A stretch of 64,000 bases of DNA. Origin: Leucobacter salsicius M1-8 (GTDB taxonomy: Bacteria > Actinomycetota > Actinomycetes > Actinomycetales > Microbacteriaceae). The notes beneath the pieces were generated by a model. It ran no database searches. It was not told the origin of the DNA and was given only the letters and a program-made list of their open reading frames with translations. A program made the translations under genes and the position numbers. Shown here one piece after another: positions 45,876-57,056 of this stretch (the first letter of the stretch is position 1; the number at the start of each line of letters is the position of its first letter). The stretch is taken from contig NZ_AOCN01000026.1 of NCBI RefSeq assembly GCF_000350525.1, forward strand, positions 134,770-198,769. The letters are read 5' to 3'.

Positions 45876-48790
45876 GCCGAGACTTTCGCCCGCCCGTGCA
45901 GCACCTCGGCCAGGAACTGACCGGTGTGGCTCTCGGGGTGCTTCGCGAGCTGCTCCGGCGTGCCCTCAGCGATGATCATGCCGCCGCCCGAGCCGCCCTC
46001 GGGGCCCAGGTCGATAACCCAGTCGGCGCTGCGAATCACGTCGAGATTGTGCTCGATCGTAATCACCGTGTTGCCCTTGTCGACGAGGCCGTTCAGCACG
46101 AGCAAGAGCTTGCGCACGTCCTCGAAGTGCAGACCGGTGGTGGGTTCGTCGAGCACGTAGATGCTGCGGCCATTAGATCGCTTCTGCAGCTCGGTGGCCA
46201 GCTTCACGCGCTGGGCCTCGCCACCCGAGAGTGTCGTGGCGCTCTGACCGAGGCGGACGTACCCCAGCCCCACGTCGACGAGGGTCTTCATGAATCGGTG
46301 GATCGACGAGATGGGCTCAAAGAACTGCTCGGCCTCAGCGATCGGCATGTCGAGCACCTCGGAGATGTTCTTTCCCTTGTAACGAACCTGCAGCGTCTCG
46401 CGGTTGTAGCGTTTGCCGCCGCATGATTCGCACGCCACGTACACGTCAGGCAGGAAGTTCATTTCGATCTTCAGTGTGCCGTCGCCCGAGCAGGCCTCGC
46501 AGCGGCCACCCTTGACGTTAAAGCTGAAGCGGCCGGGCAGGTAGCCTCGAGTCTTCGCCTCGGGCGTCTCCGCGAACAGGGTGCGGATCTTGTCGAAGAC
46601 GCCCGTGTACGTGGCCGGGTTCGAGCGCGGGGTGCGCCCAATGGGCGCCTGGTCGACGTGCACGACCTTGTCGAGGTGCTCGAGCCCGGTTACGCGAGTG
46701 TGCTTGCCGGGCACGAGCCGGGCACCGTTGAGCTGGTTGGCGAGCACCCGGTACAGGATGTCATTGACGAGGGTCGACTTACCCGAACCGGAGACGCCGG
46801 TCACAGCCGTCATGATGCCGAGCGGGAACACCGCGTCGACGCCCTGGAGGTTGTTGGAGCGGGCCCCGACGACCTGCAGCGCGCGCTGCTTGTCGCGCTT
46901 ACGTCGCTTCTTGGGCGTCTCGATCTCGCGGCGCCCCGAAAGGTAGTCGGCGGTAATCGAGTCGGTGTTGCGCAACAGCTCGGCGTACTCCCCCGAGTGC
47001 ACGACTGTGCCGCCCTCGACGCCGGCGCCCGGGCCGATATCGACGATCCAGTCGGCGGCCTCGATGGTCTCCTCGTCGTGCTCGACGACGATCAGGGTAT
47101 TGCCGAGGTCGCGCAGCTTGATGAGCGTTTCAATGAGGCGTCGGTTGTCGCGCTGGTGCAGCCCAATGGAGGGCTCGTCAAGCACATAGAGCACGCCGGT
47201 CAGCCCCGAGCCGATCTGGGTCGCCAGTCGAATTCGCTGGGCTTCGCCCCCCGAGAGGGTGCCGGCGCCGCGTGCAAGGGTCAGGTATCCCAACCCCACC
47301 TCAATCAAGAAGTCGAAGCGCAGCCGGATCTCGCGCAGCACCTGCGCCGCGATCTTGGCCTCACGCTCGGTGAGCGTAACCTCGTCAAAGAAGCGCTTGG
47401 CATTCTCGAGACTGAACTCGCCCACCTGCGCAATGGACTCGTCGTTGACCGTGACGGCCAACACCTCGGGCTTGAGCCGCTGTCCGTTACACGCGTGGCA
47501 CGGAACCTCGCGCAGAAACTCACGCCACCGGTCGCGCTTCGTATCACTCTCGGCCTCGGCGTACTGCCGCTCGATGAACGGGATGACGCCCTCAAAGCCT
47601 GAGCTGTACTTTACCTCTCGACCAAAGCGGTTCTTCCAGCGCACGTTGACCTTGAAGTTATTTCCGTATACGACGGCCTGCGTCACTTCTTCAGGCAGCT
47701 CACCCCAGGGGGTGTCGAGCGAAAACTCGAGATCGGCTGCGAGACCCTTCAGCAGCTTCTCGTAGTACTGGTACAGGCTCTTCCCCTGGCTGGTCCAGGG
47801 CACGATGACGCCCTCGGAGATCGACAGCACCGGGTCACCCAGCACCAGGTCCTCGTCGACCGACATGCTCGTGCCCAGGCCCGAGCACGTGCCGCAGGCA
47901 CCAAACGGGGCATTGAACGAGAACGTGCGCGGCTCAATTTCGGTGAGTTGCACGGGGTGCTGATTGGGGCACGACAGGTGCTCGGAGTACTGCTGCGTGC
48001 GACCCGGATCCTTCGCATCGAGATCGACATAGTCGATCGTGACGATGCCACCGGCGAGCTTGAGCGCCGTTTCCAGCGAGTCGGTGAGGCGCCCGAGCAC
48101 CTCGGGCCCCGCGACGAGCCGGTCGATGACGACCGAGATGTCGTGCTTAATCTGCTTCTTCAGTTTGGGCGGATCAGACAGCTGCGAGACTTCCCCGTCG
48201 ATGATCGCGCGCGAGTAGCCGCTCGCCGCCAGCTCCTGGAAGAGGTCGACGAACTCGCCCTTCTTCTTGACCACGATGGGGGCCAGCACCTGGAAGCGGG
48301 TGCGCTCGGGGAGCTCCATGAGCTGATCGGCGATCTGCTGCACCGTCTGCGACGCGATCTTCTCGCCGCACTTCGCGCAGTGGGGCACGCCGATCCGTGC
48401 CCAGAGCAGGCGCATGTAATCGTAGATCTCAGTGATCGTACCGACCGTTGAACGCGGGTTGCGGTTCGTCGACTTCTGGTCGATGGAGACGGCCGGGCTG
48501 AGGCCCTCGATGAAGTCGACGTCGGGGCGGTCGACCTGCCCGAGGAACTGGCGGGCATACGCGCTCAGCGACTCGACGTAGCGACGCTGACCTTCGGCGA
48601 AGATCGTGTCGAACGCGAGGCTCGATTTACCGCTTCCCGAGAGCCCGGTAAACACAACCATGGAGTCGCGCGGAATCTTCAGATCCACGTTTTGAAGGTT
48701 GTGGACCCGCGCCCCCTGCACGCTAATCTGCGCGTGAGCAGCAGAGGATCGAATGGGAGTTGGGCTGGCTTGAGTGCTTCGCGAGGTCAC
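45872..48790 (-). CDS. uvrA: UvrA, excinuclease ABC subunit A
   Basis: UvrA is the damage-sensing ABC ATPase of nucleotide excision repair. The 972-residue product has two ATPase modules: Walker [15 protein letters not shown] near the start and [13 protein letters not shown] in the second half, [12 protein letters not shown] and [12 protein letters not shown] signatures, and three zinc CxxC pairs ([23 protein letters not shown] with CESCGG). GTG 48790 is the start. It heads uvrA-uvrC-rapZ-whiA. A LexA-like box lies 32-47 nt upstream. Confidence 0.97.
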   Translation of the reverse strand: MTSRSTQASPTPIRSSAAHAQISVQGARVHNLQNVDLKIPRDSMVVFTGLSGSGKSSLAFDTIFAEGQRRYVESLSAYARQFLGQVDRPDVDFIEGLSPAVSIDQKSTNRNPRSTVGTITEIYDYMRLLWARIGVPHCAKCGEKIASQTVQQIADQLMELPERTRFQVLAPIVVKKKGEFVDLFQELAASGYSRAIIDGEVSQLSDPPKLKKQIKHDISVVIDRLVAGPEVLGRLTDSLETALKLAGGIVTIDYVDLDAKDPGRTQQYSEHLSCPNQHPVQLTEIEPRTFSFNAPFGACGTCSGLGTSMSVDEDLVLGDPVLSISEGVIVPWTSQGKSLYQYYEKLLKGLAADLEFSLDTPWGELPEEVTQAVVYGNNFKVNVRWKNRFGREVKYSSGFEGVIPFIERQYAEAESDTKRDRWREFLREVPCHACNGQRLKPEVLAVTVNDESIAQVGEFSLENAKRFFDEVTLTEREAKIAAQVLREIRLRFDFLIEVGLGYLTLARGAGTLSGGEAQRIRLATQIGSGLTGVLYVLDEPSIGLHQRDNRRLIETLIKLRDLGNTLIVVEHDEETIEAADWIVDIGPGAGVEGGTVVHSGEYAELLRNTDSITADYLSGRREIETPKKRRKRDKQRALQVVGARSNNLQGVDAVFPLGIMTAVTGVSGSGKSTLVNDILYRVLANQLNGARLVPGKHTRVTGLEHLDKVVHVDQAPIGRTPRSNPATYTGVFDKIRTLFAETPEAKTRGYLPGRFSFNVKGGRCEACSGDGTLKIEMNFLPDVYVACESCGGKRYNRETLQVRYKGKNISEVLDMPIAEAEQFFEPISSIHRFMKTLVDVGLGYVRLGQSATTLSGGEAQRVKLATELQKRSNGRSIYVLDEPTTGLHFEDVRKLLLVLNGLVDKGNTVITIEHNLDVIRSADWVIDLGPEGGSGGGMIIAEGTPEQLAKHPESHTGQFLAEVLHGRAKVSA

Positions 48791-48821
48791 TGCTCCATCT
48801 TATGCCGCGACACCTGAATGG

Positions 48822-48837
48822 TCGAACATATCTACGA
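48822..48837. promoter_or_regulatory. LexA-like (SOS) box upstream of uvrA
   Basis: TCGAACATATCTACGA has a perfect left half TCGAAC and a right half CTACGA that matches GTTCGA at 4 of 6 positions, with the standard N4 spacer. It lies 32-47 nt upstream of the uvrA start, in promoter position. A small CGAAAA/TTTTCG repeat overlaps its edge (48835-48848). Confidence 0.6.
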
Positions 48838-48884
48838 AAAAATTTTCGCTCCCCACAAAGCCCCCTGCGTAAGCGTGTTGCTCG

Positions 48885-50975
<2,091 letters not shown>

Positions 50976-51019
50976 GCCCTCGAGCCTACTCCTGGGCACC
51001 GACAAATACACGCGGCGCG

Positions 51020-51035
51020 TCGAATAGACTTTCGA
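51020..51035. promoter_or_regulatory. LexA (SOS) box shared by uvrB and the divergent hydrolase gene
   Basis: TCGAATAGACTTTCGA matches the actinobacterial LexA consensus TCGAAC-N4-GTTCGA at 10 of 12 fixed positions; its outer five bases on each side are perfectly symmetric. It overlaps the plus-strand -10 TAGACT (51025-51030) and ends one base before the ATG at 51036, so LexA bound here would fully block the hydrolase gene. Confidence 0.85.
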
Positions 51036-51827
51036 ATGGAACCCAGAGCAGACTGCATCAACATGATGGGTTACAACCACGCGCTGACTGGCGCGGCCGC
51101 TTGGGTGGCCGTGGCCACCACATCCGCAAACGTTCCGAGCCTCGGTCTCATCCACGTGGAGCCCTGGCAGCTACTGACGGGCACCCTCGTGTGCGCGGGC
51201 GCCGCGCTCCTCCCGGATCTTGACCACCACAGCGCCACCATTGCCCGCTCCGTCCCGGTCGCGGGCCGGATGGCGGCGGGCATCGTCAACACGGCCTCGG
51301 GCGGGCACCGCAAGGGTATGCATTCGCTGCTCGCGATCGTGGCCTGCTGGTTCGTGACCGGCTGGGTCGGCACCCTCACCTGGTCGCCCAACTGGTGGCA
51401 CCAGGCACTCCCGGCCGCCGGGGTGTTCATGATCATGGCCCTGTTCGCATTTGCGACGCGCGCGCTCAAGATCGCAAAATCTTGGCCGCTCGCCTGGCAG
51501 CTGGGCACCATCGGATCGGCAGCGATGTTTCTATTCCTCCCGGATCAACTCGGCTGGTTTCAGCTCTGCGTCACCGTCGGGTTCGCCACCCACATCCTCG
51601 GCGACTTCCTCACGGTAGGCGGGATCAATTGGCTCTGGCCCCTCACAATCAAGGCACCCAAGTTCACCCACAAGATCCACGGGCTCAATCGCCTGTGGAA
51701 GCGAAATGGCTACGTTTCGCTTCCCATTGTCGGCAGGACCGGTTCCTTGGCCGAGCGCGTGCTCGGCGCCGGGTGTGCGCTCTATGCCATGGCTGGCCTC
51801 GCAGCGAGCGCTCTCGCCGCCGCATGA
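51036..51827 (+). CDS. YdjM-like membrane-bound metal-dependent hydrolase (DUF457)
   Basis: A 263-residue inner-membrane protein of the YdjM/LexA-inducible hydrolase family (DUF457). Metal-binding candidates are NHALTG near the start, [21 protein letters not shown] and [10 protein letters not shown]; the spacing of these His/Asp motifs is the family hallmark. Four or five hydrophobic segments lie between them. In E. coli ydjM is itself an SOS gene. ATG 51036 is at the 3' edge of a LexA box and 5 nt after a TAGACT -10, implying a leaderless transcript; ATG 51063 or 51066 would give a protein 9 or 10 residues shorter. Confidence 0.88.
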   Translation: MEPRADCINMMGYNHALTGAAAWVAVATTSANVPSLGLIHVEPWQLLTGTLVCAGAALLPDLDHHSATIARSVPVAGRMAAGIVNTASGGHRKGMHSLLAIVACWFVTGWVGTLTWSPNWWHQALPAAGVFMIMALFAFATRALKIAKSWPLAWQLGTIGSAAMFLFLPDQLGWFQLCVTVGFATHILGDFLTVGGINWLWPLTIKAPKFTHKIHGLNRLWKRNGYVSLPIVGRTGSLAERVLGAGCALYAMAGLAASALAAA

Positions 51828-51879
51828 CCCGCGAGCACCGCCCGGGAAGCATCACACTTTAGATCCACACTGTAACTAA

Positions 51880-51892
51880 GTGATACTGTCAC
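51880..51892. promoter_or_regulatory. Short inverted repeat at the marR promoter
   Basis: GTGA-TACTG-TCAC (51880-51892) overlaps the likely -10 GATACT (51882-51887) and lies 4 nt before the marR ATG. MarR proteins often repress their own gene through such sites. The arms are only four bases. Confidence 0.35.
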
Positions 51893-51896
51893 CAAC

Positions 51897-52340
51897 ATGG
51901 AGCCCACGATTCTCGACCGCATTCTCGCGGTTGAGACAATGTTTGACCGCGAGACTCAACTAGTGTTTGCCGACACCGGCCTCACCGAAACCCGCGTGCA
52001 CGCGCTGCGCGTGCTCCACTACGGCGGAGCGTCGACCCAGCAACAGCTCGCCAAGGTGCTCGGAACAACCCCGCGCAGCGTTTCGGCCCTTGTCGACGGG
52101 CTCGAAGCGGCCGGGTTTGCGCGCCGAAACCCACACCCCACCGACCGCCGTGCTGTGCTCGTGACCCTCACCGAACAGGCCGAGCGCGCCATGCTGCAGG
52201 TGCAGGCGAGCCGTGAGTGGCTTGCTCGCGAACTCCTCAACTCGGTTGCCCCCGACGACCGGGAGGCCTTCGAACGCGGGCTCAACGCAGTTTTCTGGCA
52301 CATGAACGAGCGGGCCCAGGGACTGCACGAACCGCAGTAA
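51897..52340 (+). CDS. MarR family transcriptional regulator
   Basis: A 147-residue winged-helix regulator. The recognition region is STQQQLAKVLGTTPRSVSALVDGLEAAGFARR (about 46-77), followed by the wing NPHPTDRRAVLVTLTE, both typical of MarR. The flanking helices would form the dimer. The ligand and targets are unknown; the serine hydrolase lipoprotein gene 65 nt downstream on the same strand is a natural candidate target. The ATG has no good ribosome site. An inverted repeat overlaps its promoter. Confidence 0.9.
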   Translation: MEPTILDRILAVETMFDRETQLVFADTGLTETRVHALRVLHYGGASTQQQLAKVLGTTPRSVSALVDGLEAAGFARRNPHPTDRRAVLVTLTEQAERAMLQVQASREWLARELLNSVAPDDREAFERGLNAVFWHMNERAQGLHEPQ

Positions 52341-52405
52341 CCCGCTCAGGCAATATCGTGAGATTGCCTCTGGTGCTGGTCCGACCCGCGTGCTTTGATG
52401 ACAAC

Positions 52406-53560
52406 ATGAGACGCATCGCCCTCGTCGCGGGTCTCGCCGCGGCATTGCTCACGCTTTCCGCCTGCTCAGACACGGGCCCGGTGGCTCCTGATACCCCGAC
52501 GGCGGGGCTGCCGACCGGCGCGGCGAAGGTCACGAGTGACGCTCTCGACGCAGTCTTCATGCCCGCGCTCCTGGAGGCCGGTATGCCGGGCGGCGAGGTC
52601 CTCGTGATCAACGGCGACGGTTCATCGGAGAGCCGCGGCTGGAGCGAAGATGCTAAGGAGGCCACGGACTCCACGATTGATACCGAAAGCGTGCTTGCGT
52701 ACCGCAGCATCACCAAATCTTTCATCGGTACTGTCGTGCTGCAGCTCGCCGACGAGGGCGCACTGCGTCTCTCAGACACCGTCGACCGCTACGTGCCCGG
52801 GGTACCCGGCGGCGACGAGATCACGATCGACGACCTGGGGCGGATGCGGTCGGGGCTTGCCAACTACTCGGCACTTCCCGCCATGAATGAGGCCATGCAG
52901 ACCCGGCTCGATGATCCCCCGGACACCTCGACGCTGCTTGAGTGGGCCTACGCCGCGTCGCCCGAGTTCGCGCCCGGCAGCGAGTATGAGTATTCGAACA
53001 CCAATACGCTCCTGTTGGGCGAGATCATCGAGGCCGTCACCGGAGAATCCTGGTACGCGCAGGTCGAGAAGCGTATCGTGCAGCCCCTGCAGTTGCACAG
53101 CGTGGGCGAAGGTTTCTCGGGCGGCCCCCTAGATGTCACGGGGTTCAGCGTGTCCGCCGACGCGGCGCCCGAGCCGCTGCCGAAGGTCGCACCCGAGTGG
53201 TTCGGCGCCGCTGGCGCACTCACCGGCAATATTCAAGACCTGGCGGTCTGGGGCGAGGCACTGGGCAGCGGCTCGCTCGTCGAGGACAGCACCCAGTTGG
53301 AGCGCGTCGAGTCGCTGGGGCCCACCACCGACGACACTGCGAGCCCCGAGTATGACCGCTACGGCTTCGCCCTCGGCGAGATCGAGGGCTGGGTCGGCCA
53401 CACGGGTAACGGGCTTGGGTACCAGTCGCTCGTGATGCACGATCCGGCGACGGACCGTACGGTCGCGATCCTCGTGAATGGCACCGGCGCCGGTGCCGAC
53501 GTGCCCGCACACATCTTTAAGGAGTTGCTTCCCGCCCTTGACAGCGAGCAACTCCCCTAG
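52406..53560 (+). CDS. Serine hydrolase lipoprotein, beta-lactamase/DD-carboxypeptidase fold
   Basis: A 384-residue exported lipoprotein: signal peptide, then lipobox LSAC. The class C beta-lactamase/DD-peptidase triad motifs are present: SITK (SxxK, with the Ser nucleophile, in YRSITKSF), YSN (in EYEYSNTNT) and HTG (in VGHTGNGLGY). Homologues include R61-type D-Ala-D-Ala carboxypeptidases and esterases (EstB). True beta-lactam resistance cannot be assumed. ATG 52406 is the only start that gives the signal peptide; TTTGAT ends 6 nt before it. It follows marR. Confidence 0.9.
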   Translation: MRRIALVAGLAAALLTLSACSDTGPVAPDTPTAGLPTGAAKVTSDALDAVFMPALLEAGMPGGEVLVINGDGSSESRGWSEDAKEATDSTIDTESVLAYRSITKSFIGTVVLQLADEGALRLSDTVDRYVPGVPGGDEITIDDLGRMRSGLANYSALPAMNEAMQTRLDDPPDTSTLLEWAYAASPEFAPGSEYEYSNTNTLLLGEIIEAVTGESWYAQVEKRIVQPLQLHSVGEGFSGGPLDVTGFSVSADAAPEPLPKVAPEWFGAAGALTGNIQDLAVWGEALGSGSLVEDSTQLERVESLGPTTDDTASPEYDRYGFALGEIEGWVGHTGNGLGYQSLVMHDPATDRTVAILVNGTGAGADVPAHIFKELLPALDSEQLP

Positions 53561-53579
53561 TCACGGATGAACGCGTGAG

Positions 53580-54737
53580 TTACCCCGAGTCAGCCGGAAA
53601 CCCGGCGGGCAGCGGCAGATTGCCGACCCCCGTCACGCGCATCGATTCGAGCCCCTGCCACGCGGCCGCACGCGCCAGCAGGGACGTAGCGGCCTCGACG
53701 GTCCGCGCGGGGGCGCCCGGCTCCCGCCAGGCGGCCTGCACCAGCAGCGCGCGACCTGCCCGGTCGGCCTTCAGATCGATGCGGCCCGCAATGCGGCCAC
53801 CCACCATGAGCGGAAGGCAATAGTAGCCGTACTTGCGCTTCGCCTGCGGGTTGTAAATCTCGATGCGGTAGTGAAAATCGAACATCCGCTCGGTGCGCGG
53901 ACGAAACCACACGAGCGGATCGAACGGTGTGAGCAGCGCGTCGGGGGCGAGCCGCGCGGGCAGGCGCGTCTCGCGATGCATCCAGGCTTGCTCTGGCGCC
54001 CCTCGAGTACTCACCCAGCCAGCCACGCTCACGGGCACGAGATCCCCCGCATCCTCGAGGTCGCGCACGGCACTCCGCGCATCGGCGACCTGGATCCGGT
54101 GGTAGTCCGCCAGATCAGCGAGTGTCGCCACCCCCAACGACCGCGCGGCCCGCTCAATCAGCGCCCGCTGGGCCTCGGTTCGCGAACGGTCCTCGAGGGC
54201 GCGACTGGGCAGCGCCTGCTCGGCGAGGGCGTAGCGGCGCTGAAACCCTTCGCGTCCCGCCGCGACGACCTCACCGCGGGCGAAGAGTAGCTCGACGGCC
54301 TGCTTGGTCTCGCTCCAGTCCCACCAAGGGCCGCGCGCCTCTCGCGGGCCCTCCTCGAGTTCGCGTACGAACTGCGGGCCAGCATCGGCGAGCTGGGCGC
54401 GCACGCGCGCAATTTCTGGCGCAAGCGCGGTGGCCCGGTCTGCGTGCCGGTCGCGAAACTCACGCATGCGCCACTGAAAGAGGGGCCTGTCCGCCGCCGG
54501 AATGAACGCGGCCTCGTGCGCCCAGTACTCGGTGTACTCGCCGCTCGACCAGAGGTGCGAGTCAAGCGCCGCAGTGGAATAGCCCCCGTGGCGGGAGAAC
54601 ACGGGCAGGTAGTGGCTGCGCGCAAACACGTTGACCGAGTCGATCTGCAATACGTGCAACCGCTCGAGTGCCGGGTCAAACTGACGCCGCAGACGCAAAC
54701 GGGGCACAGCGGAAAACCCCTGTGCCCCGAGTGCCAC
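53580..54737 (-). CDS. YcaQ-like winged-helix DNA-binding protein (HTH_42), 5' end uncertain
   Basis: A protein of about 385-393 residues in the winged-helix YcaQ/HTH_42 family. Bacterial relatives are DNA glycosylases that unhook interstrand crosslinks (AlkX/YcaQ, AZL). Family motifs include LHVLQIDSVNVFARSHYLPVFSR, WAHEAAFIP, and the C-terminal FDPLVWFR and KRKYGYYCLPLM. The normal N terminus (LSPAEARR before VALGAQGF) is encoded upstream of GTG 54737, but the only ATG in that frame (54785) is followed two codons later by TGA. Translation may start at CTG 54761, at GTG 54737, or the gene may be damaged. It follows ndk closely. Confidence 0.75.
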   Translation of the reverse strand: MALGAQGFSAVPRLRLRRQFDPALERLHVLQIDSVNVFARSHYLPVFSRHGGYSTAALDSHLWSSGEYTEYWAHEAAFIPAADRPLFQWRMREFRDRHADRATALAPEIARVRAQLADAGPQFVRELEEGPREARGPWWDWSETKQAVELLFARGEVVAAGREGFQRRYALAEQALPSRALEDRSRTEAQRALIERAARSLGVATLADLADYHRIQVADARSAVRDLEDAGDLVPVSVAGWVSTRGAPEQAWMHRETRLPARLAPDALLTPFDPLVWFRPRTERMFDFHYRIEIYNPQAKRKYGYYCLPLMVGGRIAGRIDLKADRAGRALLVQAAWREPGAPARTVEAATSLLARAAAWQGLESMRVTGVGNLPLPAGFPADSG

Positions 54738-54789
54738 ACGGCGCGCTTCGGCGGGGCTCAGTGAAACTGCGCCTCACTTCGTCATGCGT

Positions 54790-55206
54790 TTAGGCGAACC
54801 AGAGCTCGAGCTCGCGCTCCGCCGACAGCGTCGAGTCCGAGCCGTGCACGAGGTTCTGCTGTACGGCAACGCCCCAGTCGCGGCCCAGGTCACCGCGGAT
54901 GGTGCCGGGAGCTGCGGTCGTGGGATCGGTTGCGCCCGCGAGCGAGCGGAAGCCCTCGATCACGCGGTTGCCCGAGGCGCGCACGGCGACCACGGGACCC
55001 GATGACATGAACTCGAGCAGCGGCTCGAAGAATGGCTTGCCCTCGTGCTCGGCGTAGTGCTCGGCGAGCAGTTCGCGGCTGGGCGTCACCATGCGCAGGT
55101 CGACGAGCTGGTAGCCCTTCGCCTCGATGCGGCGCAGGATCTCGCCGGTCAGGCCCCGGGCGACGCCATCGGGCTTCACCAGGATCAGGGTTTCTTCTGC
55201 AGACAT
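54790..55206 (-). CDS. ndk: Nucleoside-diphosphate kinase
   Basis: Ndk transfers the gamma phosphate between nucleoside triphosphates and diphosphates. The 138-residue product is full length. The phosphorylated histidine lies in NLVHGSDS, and the N-terminal TLILVKPDGVARG and EFMSSGPVVAVRASG are standard. ATG 55206 has AAAGGAG at ideal spacing. The order folC-DUF4233-ndk is conserved in actinobacteria. The YcaQ-like gene begins immediately downstream. Confidence 0.96.
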   Translation of the reverse strand: MSAEETLILVKPDGVARGLTGEILRRIEAKGYQLVDLRMVTPSRELLAEHYAEHEGKPFFEPLLEFMSSGPVVAVRASGNRVIEGFRSLAGATDPTTAAPGTIRGDLGRDWGVAVQQNLVHGSDSTLSAERELELWFA

Positions 55207-55257
55207 GCATACTCCTTTATCAATACAAGAGGTCGGGTTAATACTACTGAGGCTCGG

Positions 55258-55731
55258 CTACTGGCCCGACAGCCAGGCAACGCGATCGCGATCGATCTTC
55301 GCTCCCTTGACCATGCAGTAGATCCACAGCGCGGTGAAAATGCCCCCCACGAAAAAGGCCATGGGGACCAGGAATCCGGTCGCAAGCATGAGTACGTGCA
55401 GCACCCACCCGGTGATGATGCCCGCGCGTCCGACGCGCATCAGCGCGAGCCCTACGATGGTGACGAGCGCGAGCGCCCCACCGATGTAAAGCCCGAGCTC
55501 GCGCGGCTCGAGCGCGCTGAGACCAAACAGGGTGAGTCCGATCAGCACAACGATGATGAGCTCGAATCCCAGCACGATCGACGCAAGCGCCTTCTGCGTG
55601 CGCATCACACCGTTGCCCGCAATCCGCGTGGCGGAGTCGTGGGCTGCGGCCTCGGAGGGCGACAGCACGAGCTCCTCGGGCTCCGGATCGCCGGCTGCGC
55701 CGGCAGGGTGCTTCCTCACTTCTCGTTCCAT
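55258..55731 (-). CDS. DUF4233 membrane protein
   Basis: A 157-residue DUF4233 protein, actinobacterial and found between folC and ndk. A polar N terminus of about 45 residues is followed by four hydrophobic segments, with the conserved end GGIFTALWIYCMVKGAKIDRDR. Function is unknown. ATG 55731 overlaps the end of folC by 16 nt, so the two are translationally coupled. Confidence 0.87.
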   Translation of the reverse strand: MEREVRKHPAGAAGDPEPEELVLSPSEAAAHDSATRIAGNGVMRTQKALASIVLGFELIIVVLIGLTLFGLSALEPRELGLYIGGALALVTIVGLALMRVGRAGIITGWVLHVLMLATGFLVPMAFFVGGIFTALWIYCMVKGAKIDRDRVAWLSGQ

Positions 55732-57056
55732 CCTTCGTCACGGGCGATCGCAATGGCTTCGCCGGCGAGCACCACTGAGCCCACCACGAGCACCGCGCGG
55801 CCGCTGTTTTCAGCCGCCCAGTTGCGGGCGTCCTCGAGCGCTTCGGGCAGCGAGTGCGCGACCTCGAGCGGGGTATCGGGGATCTCGGTCTCGGCGAGGG
55901 CGTAGAGCGCCTCGACATCGCTCGAGCGGGGCGAGGAGACGGGGGTCAGGGTGACCCGGTGCGCGATCGGCGCGAGCTCACGCAGGAGCCCCGAGGCGTC
56001 CTTCTCCTCGAGCACACCGACGACGAGCGCGAGCTCGTCAAACGCGAACGACTCCTCGACCGCGCGCGCGAGCGCCCGGGCGCCGTGCGGGTTGTGCGCG
56101 GCATCGACGTAGATGATGGGATCGGTGCCGATGAGCTGCAGCCGGCCCGGTGCGGTGAGCTGTCCCAGCCCCTCCTCGAGCACCTCGCCCGGCAGGGGGC
56201 GGTCGGTGCCGAAGAACGCCTCGACCGCAGCAATCGCGAGCGTCACGTTCTCGGCCTGGTGCCCGCCGTGCAGCGGCACGAACGAGGGAGGATAGCTGAC
56301 GCCCGAGGTGCCGCGCACGTCGATCTGTCGGCCGCCGACCGCGAGGCGGTCGTCGACAAGCGCAAAGTCGCGCCCGTACACGTGCAGCGGAGCGCCATGC
56401 GCTTCGGCAGCCGCGGTGATGGCCGCGAGGGCCTCATCTTCCTGCTGCGCAGAAACGACCGTCGCCCCGGCCTTCACGATGCCGGCCTTGGTGCGGGCGA
56501 TCGCAGCGAGGGTGTCGCCGAGAATCGACGTGTGGTCGAGCCCGATCGGCGTGAACACGGCGACCTGAGCGTCGACGATGTTGGTCGCGTCCCATTCGCC
56601 GCCCATGCCGACCTCGATGATGCCGACCTCGACGGGCGCGTCAGCGAACGCGCCGAACGCGAGCACCGCGAGCGCCTCAAAGAAGGTGATGGGACCGTGG
56701 CCGGCCGCCGCGAGCTCGGCGTCGACGACCTCGAGCGGCAACTGCAGTTCCTGCCACGCCGAGGCGAGCAGGTCCTCGGCGATCGGCTCGCCGTCGATCA
56801 TGAATCGCTCCGTGAAGTCAACCAGGTGCGGGCTCGTGAAGAGCCCCGTGCGCAGCCCGTGAGCGCGCAGCAGCGACTCGATCGCGCGGCTCGTCGACGT
56901 CTTGCCGTTCGTACCCGCCACCTGAATCACGGGGAAGTCGAGCTGCGGGGAGCCGGCGAGCTCGGCCAGCCGGCGCACCGGCTCGATCCGGGGCCGCGGG
57001 TTCGCCTCGCCGACGCGCTCGAGGAGCGCGTCGAAGACCAGTTCGGCGGCGCTCAT
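55716..57056 (-). CDS. folC: Folylpolyglutamate synthase / dihydrofolate synthase
   Basis: FolC adds glutamate to dihydropteroate or folates; many bacterial forms do both reactions. The 446-residue Mur-ligase-type protein has the P-loop [16 protein letters not shown], the FTSPHL motif, [12 protein letters not shown] and, later, [16 protein letters not shown] 57056 lies within 4 nt of the ileS stop (overlap of ATGA type), so it is transcribed after ileS. The C-terminal region is complete. Confidence 0.95.
   Translation of the reverse strand: MSAAELVFDALLERVGEANPRPRIEPVRRLAELAGSPQLDFPVIQVAGTNGKTSTSRAIESLLRAHGLRTGLFTSPHLVDFTERFMIDGEPIAEDLLASAWQELQLPLEVVDAELAAAGHGPITFFEALAVLAFGAFADAPVEVGIIEVGMGGEWDATNIVDAQVAVFTPIGLDHTSILGDTLAAIARTKAGIVKAGATVVSAQQEDEALAAITAAAEAHGAPLHVYGRDFALVDDRLAVGGRQIDVRGTSGVSYPPSFVPLHGGHQAENVTLAIAAVEAFFGTDRPLPGEVLEEGLGQLTAPGRLQLIGTDPIIYVDAAHNPHGARALARAVEESFAFDELALVVGVLEEKDASGLLRELAPIAHRVTLTPVSSPRSSDVEALYALAETEIPDTPLEVAHSLPEALEDARNWAAENSGRAVLVVGSVVLAGEAIAIARDEGWNEK

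Noticed and set aside
43965-45920. Very long plus-strand open frame (about 650 codons) opposite uvrC
   Set aside because: Its composition is His/Arg/Leu-rich and is the reverse-strand shadow of uvrC codon bias. There is no start signal or domain.
52406-53560. Serine hydrolase as a true beta-lactamase
   Set aside because: The SxxK, YxN and HTG motifs are shared with DD-carboxypeptidases and esterases. A lipoprotein with this spacing is more likely a peptidase or esterase.
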